Below, piece by piece: positions 18,722 to 26,208 of a DNA stretch of 64,000 nucleotides. Origin of the DNA: Mycobacterium marseillense (GTDB taxonomy: Bacteria > Actinomycetota > Actinomycetes > Mycobacteriales > Mycobacteriaceae). Numbering within the stretch: position 1 is the stretch's first letter; every line of letters starts with the position of its first letter. Under the pieces are notes generated by a model, which saw nothing but the letters and a program-made list of their open reading frames with translations, searched no databases and was not told the origin of the DNA. The position numbers and the translations under genes are program-made. The stretch is taken from NCBI RefSeq assembly GCF_010731675.1, contig NZ_AP022584.1, positions 3,100,001 through 3,164,000 on the forward strand, in the 5' to 3' direction.

Positions 18722-19258
18722 CTAGGCCGTCGCGCCGGCGACCAGCAGGTCGAGCATGCGGCCGGTCTGCTCCGGCGAACTGCTGGCTAAAAAGATGCCG
18801 ATCAGGCTGGACACCACATCGTCGGCTTGCACGTCGGCGCGCAGGGTCGCGTCGTCCGCACCCGCCTGTAACAGCATCTCCACGGCGCCGACGATGCTGT
18901 CGCGCGTCTGGGTGGGCGCGAGGGCACCGGAAGCGAAGATGGCCTGCAGGGACTCGGCCATGCCGCGCTTGGCGGCGACGAAGCCCGCGTAGCGATCCAT
19001 CCAGCGTCGTAGCGCGGTCTTGGCCGGATGCCGCTTCAGCAGCTGCTCGGCGGCCGCGGCCACCTCGGCGAGTTCGGCGCGGTAGACGGCCTCGACCAGG
19101 GCCTCCCGAGTGGGGAAATGGCGGTACAGCGTGCCGATCCCGACACCGGCGTCGCGGGCGATCGACTCGAGCGAGACCGAGCCGCCCCCTTCGGTGAATG
19201 CCGCGGTGGCCGCCTCGAGCAGCCGCTCGCGATTGCGGCGCGCATCCGATCTTCCCAC
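18722..19258 (-). CDS. TetR-family transcriptional repressor
   Basis: A 178-aa regulator. The N-terminal HTH is GSVSLESIARDAGVGIGTLYRHFPTREAL, split as SLESIARDAGVGIGTLYRHF (residues about 28-47), and the C-terminal ligand domain is helical. GTG 19258 is preferred: the upstream in-frame ATG (19315) would translate through the two palindromic operators and add a nonsensical basic leader. It is divergent from the aldo-keto reductase, with the operators between, so it probably represses both itself and the reductase-nitroreductase pair. The inducer is unknown. No gene of this type occupies the spot in M. tuberculosis. Confidence 0.85.
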   Translation of the reverse strand: MGRSDARRNRERLLEAATAAFTEGGGSVSLESIARDAGVGIGTLYRHFPTREALVEAVYRAELAEVAAAAEQLLKRHPAKTALRRWMDRYAGFVAAKRGMAESLQAIFASGALAPTQTRDSIVGAVEMLLQAGADDATLRADVQADDVVSSLIGIFLASSSPEQTGRMLDLLVAGATA

Positions 19259-19261
19259 CAA

Positions 19262-19279
19262 AGCGGAGGATCCTCCGTT
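19262..19279. promoter_or_regulatory. TetR operator O1 (palindrome)
   Basis: CGGAGGATCCTCCG at 19264-19277 is a perfect 14-bp palindrome, abutting the tetR start codon and upstream of the reductase -10 box. Its half-site GCGGAGG recurs in O2, which argues for a dimeric TetR target. Confidence 0.65.
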
Positions 19280-19284
19280 TCTGC

Positions 19285-19290
19285 TACGCT
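19285..19290 (+). promoter_or_regulatory. -10 box of the aldo-keto reductase promoter
   Basis: TACGCT matches TANNNT and lies between the two palindromes O1 and O2. Repressor bound at either would block polymerase. The expected start is near 19297, giving a leader of about 50 nt. Confidence 0.45.
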
Positions 19291-19297
19291 GACGAAA

Positions 19298-19313
19298 GCG
19301 GAGGTCCCTCCGC
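19298..19313. promoter_or_regulatory. TetR operator O2 (palindrome)
   Basis: GCGGAGG-TC-CCTCCGC has 7-bp arms and a 2-bp centre. It shares its half-site with O1, is centred 35 bp from it, and covers the predicted transcription start of the reductase. Confidence 0.65.
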
Positions 19314-19347
19314 ATTTGTTTCAGTGTCTCACGATCAAGGGAGCACC

Positions 19348-20271
19348 ATGACAGACCAACCCCAACCCGGCGGCATCGGCGCTCTCGGCACGCAATCCGT
19401 CGCCCGCATGGGCTACGGCGCCATGCAATTGTTCGAGGCACCAACCGTCGACGACGCGGCCGCCGTGCTGCGCCGCGCGATCGAACTCGGCGTCAACCAC
19501 ATCGACACCGCGTCGTTCTACGGCCCCGGCGAGGTGGACCGCCGGATCCGCGCGGCACTGGCCCCCTACCCGGACGACCTCGTCATCGTCAGCAAGGTCG
19601 GCGCCCGCTACACCGGCGCACAACCCATTCCGCTGGCTGCCGCCCAGAAGCCGGCCGAACTGCGCGCCGCCGTCGAAGACGATCTGCGCCAGCTCGGCCT
19701 GGACCAAATCCCGGTGGTGAACCTGCGCCGGCTCGACCTCGGCCCGGGGCTGGCCGCCGAGGGCGACCAGATCGTCGACCTCGACGACCAACTGGCCGAG
19801 ATGATCGCCCTGCGCGACGAGGGCAAGATCGGCGGGATCGGCATCAGCGCCGTGCCGCTCGAGGTGCTGCGGCGCGCGCTGCCCGCGGGCATCGTCTGTG
19901 TGCAGAACGCCTACAGCCTGCTGGACCGCTCCCAGGAAGCGACGCTGCAGCTGTGCCAGGCCGAGGGCATCGCGTGGGTGCCGTACTTTCCGCTCGGCTC
20001 GGCGTTCCCGGGATTCCCGAAGGTCGCCGACGATCCGGTGGTGGCGGGTATCGCCGGGGAGTTGGGCGTCACCGGCGCCCAGGTCGGGCTGGCGTGGATC
20101 CTGGCGCACGCACCGAATACGTTGCTGATTCCGGGCACCCGCTCCGTCGCCCACCTCGAGGAGAACATCGCCGCGGCCGACGTGTCCCTGGACGCCGGGG
20201 CGCTGGCGCGGCTCGACGCCGTGGGTGCGACCGAGCCCCGGCCTCATGGCGTCGAGCCCTTTCAGAGGTAA
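19348..20271 (+). CDS. Aldo/keto reductase
   Basis: A 307-aa NADPH-dependent oxidoreductase with the TIM-barrel signature of the AKR superfamily. The catalytic Asp is in GVNHIDTASFYG with Tyr in the same segment (SFYGPGEVD), the Lys is in VIVSKVGARYTG, and NADP phosphate-binding IPGTRSVAHLEENI lies near the C-terminus. AAGGGAG precedes ATG 19348. It is divergent from the TetR gene and followed by a Ddn-type nitroreductase after 11 bp, forming a small inducible redox operon. Natural substrate unknown; reactive aldehydes or quinones are typical for regulated members. Confidence 0.88.
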   Translation: MTDQPQPGGIGALGTQSVARMGYGAMQLFEAPTVDDAAAVLRRAIELGVNHIDTASFYGPGEVDRRIRAALAPYPDDLVIVSKVGARYTGAQPIPLAAAQKPAELRAAVEDDLRQLGLDQIPVVNLRRLDLGPGLAAEGDQIVDLDDQLAEMIALRDEGKIGGIGISAVPLEVLRRALPAGIVCVQNAYSLLDRSQEATLQLCQAEGIAWVPYFPLGSAFPGFPKVADDPVVAGIAGELGVTGAQVGLAWILAHAPNTLLIPGTRSVAHLEENIAAADVSLDAGALARLDAVGATEPRPHGVEPFQR

Positions 20272-20282
20272 CGTCGCTGCCT

Positions 20283-20738
20283 ATGGGAAGCGGCGCACCG
20301 ATCAAGCCTCCGTGGTGGCTGAAGCCGGCCAACAAGGTCTTCATCCGGATGTCGCGGCTGGGCCTGAGCTTCGGCGGTGAGAGCCCGGTGGTGTTGACCG
20401 TGCCCGGCCGCAAGTCCGGAACACCGCGGTCGACACCGGTGACCCCGATGACGGTGGACGGCAAACGCTATGTGGTGGGCGGATTTCCGGGAGCGGATTG
20501 GATCCGCAACGTCCGCGCCGCCGAGTACGCGACGCTGGCCCGCGGCCGGCACTGCGAGCGGGTGCGGATGGTGGAGCTGTCGGCCGACGCGGCGCGCCCG
20601 TTCCTGCGCGCGTTTCCCACCGAGGTGCCCACCGGGGTGGGCTTCATGAAACGCTCGGGGTTGGTCACCGACGGTCGTCCCGAAGAGTTCGAGGCGCTGG
20701 CCGGCGTGTGTCCGGTATTTCGGCTGGACCCGGCATAG
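20283..20738 (+). CDS. Deazaflavin (F420)-dependent nitroreductase family protein
   Basis: A 151-aa split-beta-barrel protein of the Ddn/FDOR-B type. The features are the amphipathic N-terminal helix (KPANKVFIRMSRLG), the sheet with VVLTVPGRKSGTPRSTPVTPM, and GKRYVVGGFPGADWIRNVRAA, the phosphate-binding stretch for F420. Family members reduce quinones or nitroaromatics with F420H2 at the membrane surface. It follows the aldo-keto reductase by 11 bp and precedes menB by 13 bp, so read-through from the TetR-controlled promoter could reach the menaquinone gene menB. Confidence 0.85.
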   Translation: MGSGAPIKPPWWLKPANKVFIRMSRLGLSFGGESPVVLTVPGRKSGTPRSTPVTPMTVDGKRYVVGGFPGADWIRNVRAAEYATLARGRHCERVRMVELSADAARPFLRAFPTEVPTGVGFMKRSGLVTDGRPEEFEALAGVCPVFRLDPA

Positions 20739-20751
20739 GAGTTCAAAAACG

Positions 20752-21654
20752 TTGAGTGACAACTCTTTTGATGCACAGTCGTGGCGTCCCGTCGACGGCT
20801 TCGGCGACCTGACCGACATCACCTATCACCGGCACGTCGACGACCCGACGGTGCGGGTGGCGTTCGACCGGCCCGAGGTGCGCAACGCGTTCCGGCCGCA
20901 CACCGTCGACGAGCTCTACCGGGTGCTCGACCACGCGCGGATGTCCCCGGACGTCGGCGTGGTGTTGCTGACCGGCAACGGGCCCTCCCCCAAGGACGGC
21001 GGCTGGGCATTCTGCTCGGGCGGCGATCAGCGCATCCGGGGGCGCAGCGGCTACCAGTACGCCAGCGGCGAAACCGCCGAGACCGTCGACCCGGCCCGCG
21101 CCGGACGGCTGCACATCCTCGAGGTGCAGCGGCTGATCCGGTTCATGCCCAAGGTGGTCATCTGCCTGGTCAACGGGTGGGCGGCCGGCGGCGGGCACAG
21201 CCTGCACGTGGTCTGCGACCTCACCCTGGCCAGCCGCGAGCACGCCCGCTTCAAGCAGACCGACGCCGACGTCGGCAGCTTCGACGGCGGCTACGGCAGC
21301 GCGTACCTGGCCCGCCAGGTCGGCCAGAAGTTCGCCCGCGAGATCTTCTTTTTGGGCCGGCCCTACACCGCCGAGCAGATGCACCACATGGGTGCGGTCA
21401 ACGCCGTCGTCGACCATGCCGAGCTGGAATCCGAGGCCATCCAGTGGGCGCGCGAGATCAACGCGAAATCGCCTCAGGCGCAACGCATGCTGAAGTTCGC
21501 GTTCAACCTGCTCGACGACGGTCTGGTGGGCCAGCAGCTGTTCGCGGGCGAGGCCACCCGGCTGGCGTACATGACCGACGAGGCCGTCGAGGGCCGTGAC
21601 GCCTTCTTGGAGAAGCGGGACCCGGACTGGAGCCGGTTTCCCCGGTACTTCTGA
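20752..21654 (+). CDS. menB: 1,4-Dihydroxy-2-naphthoyl-CoA synthase MenB
   Basis: A 300-aa crotonase-fold enzyme that closes the naphthoquinone ring from o-succinylbenzoyl-CoA. Recognisable segments are FDRPEVRNAFRPHTV, the disordered-loop region GWAFCSGGDQRIRG, the oxyanion hole NGWAAGGGHSLHVVCD, and the catalytic TDADVGSFDGGYGSAYLAR. The C-terminal RDPDWSRFPRYF carries the tyrosine that enters the neighbouring subunit. The start is TTG 20752, with AGGAG 10 nt upstream; there is no ATG or GTG nearby, and Rv0548c also aligns from this point after a short extension. Confidence 0.95.
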   Translation: MSDNSFDAQSWRPVDGFGDLTDITYHRHVDDPTVRVAFDRPEVRNAFRPHTVDELYRVLDHARMSPDVGVVLLTGNGPSPKDGGWAFCSGGDQRIRGRSGYQYASGETAETVDPARAGRLHILEVQRLIRFMPKVVICLVNGWAAGGGHSLHVVCDLTLASREHARFKQTDADVGSFDGGYGSAYLARQVGQKFAREIFFLGRPYTAEQMHHMGAVNAVVDHAELESEAIQWAREINAKSPQAQRMLKFAFNLLDDGLVGQQLFAGEATRLAYMTDEAVEGRDAFLEKRDPDWSRFPRYF

Positions 21655-21683
21655 CGCCGCCCGCGCGCCTAGACTCGCGTCCC

Positions 21684-22580
21684 GTGAGCAAGAGTCCCTT
21701 TCGCCGGATCGCCGACCAGTTCGTGCTGGCCACCATGCGGCCACCGATGGCCCCGCAGGTGCTGGTCAACCGTCCCCTGATCAAGCCGATCGAGCTGGCG
21801 GGCAAACGCATCCTGCTCACCGGGGCGTCGTCGGGGATCGGCGAGGCCGCCGCCGAGCAGTTCGCCCGCGAGGGCGCCACGGTGGTCGTCGTCGCCCGCC
21901 GCCAGGAGCTGCTGGACGCGCTGGCCGAGCGGATCACCACGGCGGGCGGTGAGGCCACGGCGATCGCGTGCGACGTCTCGGACATGGACGCCGTCGACGC
22001 GCTGGTCGCCGACGTCGAGAAACGGCTCGGCGGCATCGACATTCTGATCAACAACGCCGGCCGGTCCATCCGCCGCCCGCTGGCCGAGTCGCTGGAGCGC
22101 TGGCACGACGTCGAACGGACCATCGTGCTCAACTACTACGCGCCGCTGCGCCTGATCCGCGGCCTGGCGCCGGGGATGATCGAACGTGGCGACGGCCACA
22201 TCATCAACGTCTCGACGTGGGGGGTGCTCTCGGAGGCGTCGCCGCTGTTCTCGGTGTACAACGCGTCCAAGGCCGCGCTGTCGACGGTCAGCCGGGTCGT
22301 GGAAACCGAGTGGGGCGACCAGGGTGTGCACTCCACCACGCTGTACTACCCGCTGGTGGCCACCCCGATGATCGCACCCACGAAGGCCTACCAGGGCATG
22401 CCGGCGCTGACGTCGGAGGAGGCCGGTGAGTGGATGATCACCGCCGCCCGCACCCGCCCGGTGCGCATCGCGCCGCGGATGGCGATCGCCGCCAAGGCGC
22501 TGGACACCTTCGGTCCCCGCTGGGTGAACGCCGTCATGCAGCGCCAGAGCATCCAGCCCAACCGCAAGGGCGACACCTGA
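21684..22580 (+). CDS. Short-chain dehydrogenase (Rv0547c homologue)
   Basis: A 298-aa SDR. An N-terminal extension of about 40 residues (RIADQFVLATMRPPM) precedes the cofactor motif TGASSGIGEAAAEQF. NNAGRSIRRPL, the serine in IINVSTWG, and YNASKAALSTVSR (catalytic Tyr/Lys near residue 191) follow. It is predicted to be NADP-dependent and attached to the membrane through the extension. It is conserved next to menB in mycobacteria, which hints at a lipid or quinone substrate, but none is established. GTG 21684 starts 29 bp after menB, in the same operon. Confidence 0.88.
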   Translation: MSKSPFRRIADQFVLATMRPPMAPQVLVNRPLIKPIELAGKRILLTGASSGIGEAAAEQFAREGATVVVVARRQELLDALAERITTAGGEATAIACDVSDMDAVDALVADVEKRLGGIDILINNAGRSIRRPLAESLERWHDVERTIVLNYYAPLRLIRGLAPGMIERGDGHIINVSTWGVLSEASPLFSVYNASKAALSTVSRVVETEWGDQGVHSTTLYYPLVATPMIAPTKAYQGMPALTSEEAGEWMITAARTRPVRIAPRMAIAAKALDTFGPRWVNAVMQRQSIQPNRKGDT

Positions 22581-22620
22581 GCGCACCGGCTCGATCAGGG
22601 CCGTGTGATAGACACGAGTT

Positions 22621-23028
22621 ATGGAGATCCTGGCCAGCCGGATGCTGCTGCGGCCTGCGGACTATCAGCAGTCGCTGGCCTTCTATCGCGACCAGATCGG
22701 CCTGGCGATAGCGCGTGAATACGGCGGCGGCACAGTGTTTTTCGCGGGGCAGTCGCTGCTGGAACTGGCCGGGTACGGCTCCCCGGACCACTCCCGCGGC
22801 CCGTTCCCGGGCGCACTGTGGTTGCAGGTGCGCGACCTCGAGGCGACCCAGGCCGAGCTGCGCGGCCGTGGCGTGCCGATCGCCCGCGAGGCGCGCCAGG
22901 AGCCGTGGGGCCTGCACGAGATGCACGTGCTCGATCCCGACGGAATCACGCTCATTTTCATTCAGATCCCCCCGGAGCACCCGTTACGCCGCGACACCCG
23001 AGGTGAACGGCAGGGAAATTCCGGTTAA
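22621..23028 (+). CDS. VOC/glyoxalase-fold protein (Rv0546c homologue)
   Basis: A 135-aa vicinal-oxygen-chelate protein with two beta-alpha-beta-beta-beta units: MLLRPADYQQSLAFYRDQIGL and ALWLQVRDLEATQAELRGRG. The metal-ligand-like positions include the Glu/His cluster GLHEMHVLDPDGITLIF. It is a likely glyoxalase- or dioxygenase-like enzyme, or a small-molecule binding protein; the substrate is not predictable. It lies 40 bp after the SDR gene and 98 bp before pitA. Confidence 0.85.
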   Translation: MEILASRMLLRPADYQQSLAFYRDQIGLAIAREYGGGTVFFAGQSLLELAGYGSPDHSRGPFPGALWLQVRDLEATQAELRGRGVPIAREARQEPWGLHEMHVLDPDGITLIFIQIPPEHPLRRDTRGERQGNSG

Positions 23029-23125
23029 CTGAAAGGTAACATCTGGCGACGACTCCAAATACACCCGCGTTTCAGGTCACGCCGCATTCGACAATGGATT
23101 GCCCCTACCACCAGAATCAGGCCCT

Positions 23126-24364
23126 GTGAACATCCAGTTGTTCCTCTTGATCATTGTCGTAATCACGGCACTGGCTTTCGATTTCACCAACGGCTTTCAC
23201 GACACGGGCAACGCGATGGCGACCTCTATCGCCAGTGGCGCACTCAAGCCCAAAACGGCGGTTCTGCTCTCGGCGGTCCTGAATCTGGTGGGCGCGTTCA
23301 TGTCCACCGCCGTCGCCGCCACGATCGCCAAGGGCCTCATCGACTCCAACATCGTGACGCTGGAGCTGGTGTTCGCCGGCCTGGTCGGCGGCGTCGTCTG
23401 GAACCTGCTCACCTGGCTGCTGGGCATCCCGTCGAGTTCCTCGCACGCCCTGATCGGCGGCATCGTCGGCGCCACGATCGCCGCCGTCGGCGCGCACGGC
23501 GTGATCTGGAAGGGCGTCATCTCCAAGGCCATCATCCCGGCCGTCGTGTCGGCGATCCTGGCCATCGCGATCGGCGCGGTCGCCACGTGGCTGGTCTACC
23601 GGATCACCCGCGGCGTCCCGAAAGCCCGCACGGAGGCGGGATTCCGGCGTGGCCAGATCGGCTCGGCGTCGCTGGTCTCGCTCGCCCACGGCACCAACGA
23701 CGCGCAGAAGACGATGGGCATCATCTTCCTGGCGCTGATCTCCTACGGCTCGGTCAGCAAGACCGCCACCATGCCGCCCCTGTGGGTCATCGTCAGCTGC
23801 GCGCTCGCGATGGCCACCGGCACCTACCTCGGCGGGTGGCGCATCATCCGCACCCTGGGCAAGGGCCTAGTCGAGATCCAGTCACCGCAGGGCATGGCCG
23901 CCGAGTCCTCCTCGGCCGCGGTGATCCTGCTCTCCGCCCACTTCGGCTACGCGCTGTCGACCACCCAGGTGTGCACCGGTTCGGTGCTGGGCAGCGGGCT
24001 GGGCAAGCCCGGCGGCGAGGTCCGCTGGGGTGTCGCCGGCCGCATGGGGGTGGCCTGGCTGGTCACCCTGCCGCTGGCCGGGTTGGTCGGCGCCTTCACG
24101 TACGGGGTCGTGCACCTGATCGGCGGCTACCCCGGGGCGATCGTCGGTTTCGCGCTGCTGGTCGCGGTCTCGGCCACCATCTACATCCGGTCGCGCAAGG
24201 TCAAGGTCGACCACCACAACGTCAACGCCGAATGGCAGGGCGATCTGACCAGCGGGCTGCAGGCCGCCGACCAACTGCCATCCCGCGATGACGGACCCCC
24301 GCTCGGTGGCATGCCTCCCCGGTACGACTCCGACGACCCGTCGCTGAAAGCGAACGCCTCATGA
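23126..24364 (+). CDS. pitA: Low-affinity inorganic phosphate transporter PitA
   Basis: A 412-aa PiT-family symporter with about ten membrane helices. The two inverted PiT signatures are visible: DFTNGFHDTGNAMATSI near the N-terminus (residues about 19-35) and SLAHGTNDAQKTMGII in the middle (near residue 190). PSSSSHALIGGIVGA and ALSTTQVCTGSVLGSG are the paired phosphate-binding re-entrant regions. The last 60 residues are a hydrophilic cytosolic tail. GTG 23126 begins NIQLFLL. The stop overlaps the next start by ATGA (24361-24364). Confidence 0.94.
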   Translation: MNIQLFLLIIVVITALAFDFTNGFHDTGNAMATSIASGALKPKTAVLLSAVLNLVGAFMSTAVAATIAKGLIDSNIVTLELVFAGLVGGVVWNLLTWLLGIPSSSSHALIGGIVGATIAAVGAHGVIWKGVISKAIIPAVVSAILAIAIGAVATWLVYRITRGVPKARTEAGFRRGQIGSASLVSLAHGTNDAQKTMGIIFLALISYGSVSKTATMPPLWVIVSCALAMATGTYLGGWRIIRTLGKGLVEIQSPQGMAAESSSAAVILLSAHFGYALSTTQVCTGSVLGSGLGKPGGEVRWGVAGRMGVAWLVTLPLAGLVGAFTYGVVHLIGGYPGAIVGFALLVAVSATIYIRSRKVKVDHHNVNAEWQGDLTSGLQAADQLPSRDDGPPLGGMPPRYDSDDPSLKANAS

Positions 24365-24672
24365 GCCACATCGGCGACTGGTTCAACTACCAGGCCAGCC
24401 TGAAGATTCTGGTCTTCGCCATGCTGGCCGGCGCCGCCCTGCCGGGGTTGTTCGCCCTCGGGATCCGGCTGCAGTCGGAGGGTGCGGGCGACATCACTGT
24501 GGACGGCGCCAGCAACGGCGGCGCCCCTCGGCGCAACCCGATGCTGACCGCGTTGGCGTGGACCATCTACGCGCTGGTCATCGCGGTCATCGCGCTGGCC
24601 CTGCTCTACATCGCCCGCGACTTCATCGCCCATCACACTGGCTATCCGCTGCTCGGAGCGAAACCCAAGTAG
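24361..24672 (+). CDS. Small two-helix membrane protein coupled to pitA (Rv0544c homologue)
   Basis: A 103-aa protein with two hydrophobic helices, residues about 14-36 (LKILVFAMLAGAALPGLFAL) and about 63-87 (ALAWTIYALVIAVIALALLY), joined by a Gly/Asn-rich loop. It overlaps the pitA stop by four bases and is always its partner in mycobacteria, so an accessory role in phosphate transport is a fair inference. No known domain. There is no ribosome-binding site of its own, so it depends on coupled translation. Confidence 0.88.
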   Translation: MSHIGDWFNYQASLKILVFAMLAGAALPGLFALGIRLQSEGAGDITVDGASNGGAPRRNPMLTALAWTIYALVIAVIALALLYIARDFIAHHTGYPLLGAKPK

Positions 24673-24740
24673 CATCGTTCAATGCCCACCGAGTTGCCCA
24701 CCGAGTTGGCGAACCGGACGCCGGGGAGAGCTGTATCCGC

Positions 24741-25043
24741 GTGAACGGATTTCTCAATTCCATCGTTTCGTGGCTCCGCGCGGGCTACCCCGAGGGCGTG
24801 CCACCCACCGACACCTTCCCGGTGCTCGCGCTGCTGGCGCGCCGGTTGTCCAACGACGAAGCCAAGGCCGTCGCCTGCGAGCTGGTTCGACGCGGCGAGT
24901 TCGACGACGTCGACATCGGCGTGCTGATCACCCAGATCACCGACGAACTGCCGTCGCCGGAGGACGTCGAGCGGGTACGGGTGCGGCTGGCGGCCCAGGG
25001 CTGGCCGTTCGACGACGCCGACCAGGCCGGGGATCCCGCATAG
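24741..25043 (+). CDS. DUF3349 protein (Rv0543c homologue)
   Basis: A 100-aa soluble helical protein. The sequence YPEGVPPTDTFPVLALLARRLSNDEAKAV is the DUF3349 hallmark, followed by DDVDIGVLITQITDELPSPEDVERVR. GTG 24741 is the start. Structures of this family show a small helical bundle with no known catalytic site. It sits between the pitA pair and menE in the conserved order. Confidence 0.88.
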   Translation: MNGFLNSIVSWLRAGYPEGVPPTDTFPVLALLARRLSNDEAKAVACELVRRGEFDDVDIGVLITQITDELPSPEDVERVRVRLAAQGWPFDDADQAGDPA

Positions 25044-25111
25044 CCGTACTGCGCGCGCTGCACGTCCCGCCCGGCGCGGCGGCCGCCACGCTGCTGCCCG
25101 CCTTGGACGGC

Positions 25112-26197
25112 GTGCTGCAGGGAAGCGACCCCGCCCTGGTGGCCATCGCCGACGATCGCGAATCGGAAGCGCTGCGGGCGGGCCTGCGGGTCGGGGAAGC
25201 CATCGACGACGACGTGGCCCTGGTGGCGGCGACGTCGGGAACCACGGGCATCCCCAAGGGCGCCCTGCTGACCGCCGCCGCCCTGCGGGCCAGCGCCACC
25301 GCGACCCATGACCGTCTCGGCGGGCCGGGCCGCTGGCTGCTCGCCTTGCCGCCCCACCACATCGCCGGGGTGCAGGTGCTGGTCCGCAGCCTGCTCGCCG
25401 GCACGTCGCCGGTCGAGATGGATGTCACCGGAGGCTTCGATGTCACCGAATTGCCCAGGGCCATCGGCGCTTTGGGATCCGGCCGGCGATACACCTCGCT
25501 GGTCGCCGCGCAGTTGACCAAGGCGCTCACCGACCCGGCGGCCGCGGCCGCCCTCGCCGAACTCGACGCCGTGCTGCTCGGCGGCGGGCCCGCCCCGCGG
25601 CCGGTCCTGGACGCCGCGGCCGGAGCCGGCGTCACCGTGGTGCGCACCTACGGCATGAGCGAGACCGCCGGGGGGTGCGTGTACGACGGCGTCCCGCTGG
25701 CCGGGGTGCGGCTGAAAGTGGCCGACGGGCGCATCGTCATCGGGGGCGCGACGGTGGCCAAGGGCTACCGCAACCCGATTGACCCGGACCCCTTCGCCGA
25801 GCCCGGCTGGTTCATCACCGACGACCTCGGCGCCATCGATGGCGCGGGCGTGCTGACGGTCCTGGGCCGCGCCGACGACGCGATCAGCACCGGCGGGCTG
25901 ACCGTGCTGCCGCAACCGGTCGAGGCGGCGCTGTGCGGCCACCCCGCCGTGAGCGAGTGCGCCGTGTTCGGGGTGCCCGACGAACGCCTCGGGCAGCGGG
26001 TGATCGCCGCGATCGTGGTGCGCGACGGCTACGCGACGCCGGCGCTGGAGGCGCTGCGCGCGCAGGTGACGAGCGCCCTGGACGCCACCGCCGCGCCGCG
26101 CGAGGCGCACGTCGTCGACGCGCTGCCGCGCCGCGGCATCGGCAAGGTCGACCGCGCGGCGTTGGTGCGCCGCTTCGGCGGCGCGAGCGATCAATAG
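25112..26197 (+). CDS. menE: o-Succinylbenzoate-CoA ligase MenE (short mycobacterial form)
   Basis: A 361-aa ANL ligase that makes OSB-CoA, the MenB substrate. The ATP motif is ATSGTTGIPKGA, the middle motif RTYGMSETAGGCVYDG, the hinge region FITDDLGAIDGAG then LGRADDAISTGG, and the C-terminal lysine is in RRGIGKVDRAAL. It is about 90 residues shorter than E. coli MenE at the N-terminus, as is Rv0542c. Homology-like sequence (ALHVPPGAAAATLLPALDG) continues upstream to about 25049 with no ATG, GTG or TTG except TTG 25103, so the true start may be TTG 25103 or a CTG. GTG 25112 matches the annotated M. tuberculosis start. Confidence 0.88.
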   Translation: MLQGSDPALVAIADDRESEALRAGLRVGEAIDDDVALVAATSGTTGIPKGALLTAAALRASATATHDRLGGPGRWLLALPPHHIAGVQVLVRSLLAGTSPVEMDVTGGFDVTELPRAIGALGSGRRYTSLVAAQLTKALTDPAAAAALAELDAVLLGGGPAPRPVLDAAAGAGVTVVRTYGMSETAGGCVYDGVPLAGVRLKVADGRIVIGGATVAKGYRNPIDPDPFAEPGWFITDDLGAIDGAGVLTVLGRADDAISTGGLTVLPQPVEAALCGHPAVSECAVFGVPDERLGQRVIAAIVVRDGYATPALEALRAQVTSALDATAAPREAHVVDALPRRGIGKVDRAALVRRFGGASDQ

Positions 26198-26208
26198 GCT
26201 GTGCGTCC

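Noticed and set aside
19259..19315. N-terminal extension of the TetR gene starting at ATG 19315
   Set aside because: It would be encoded by the two palindromic operators and gives a basic low-complexity leader not seen in TetR proteins.
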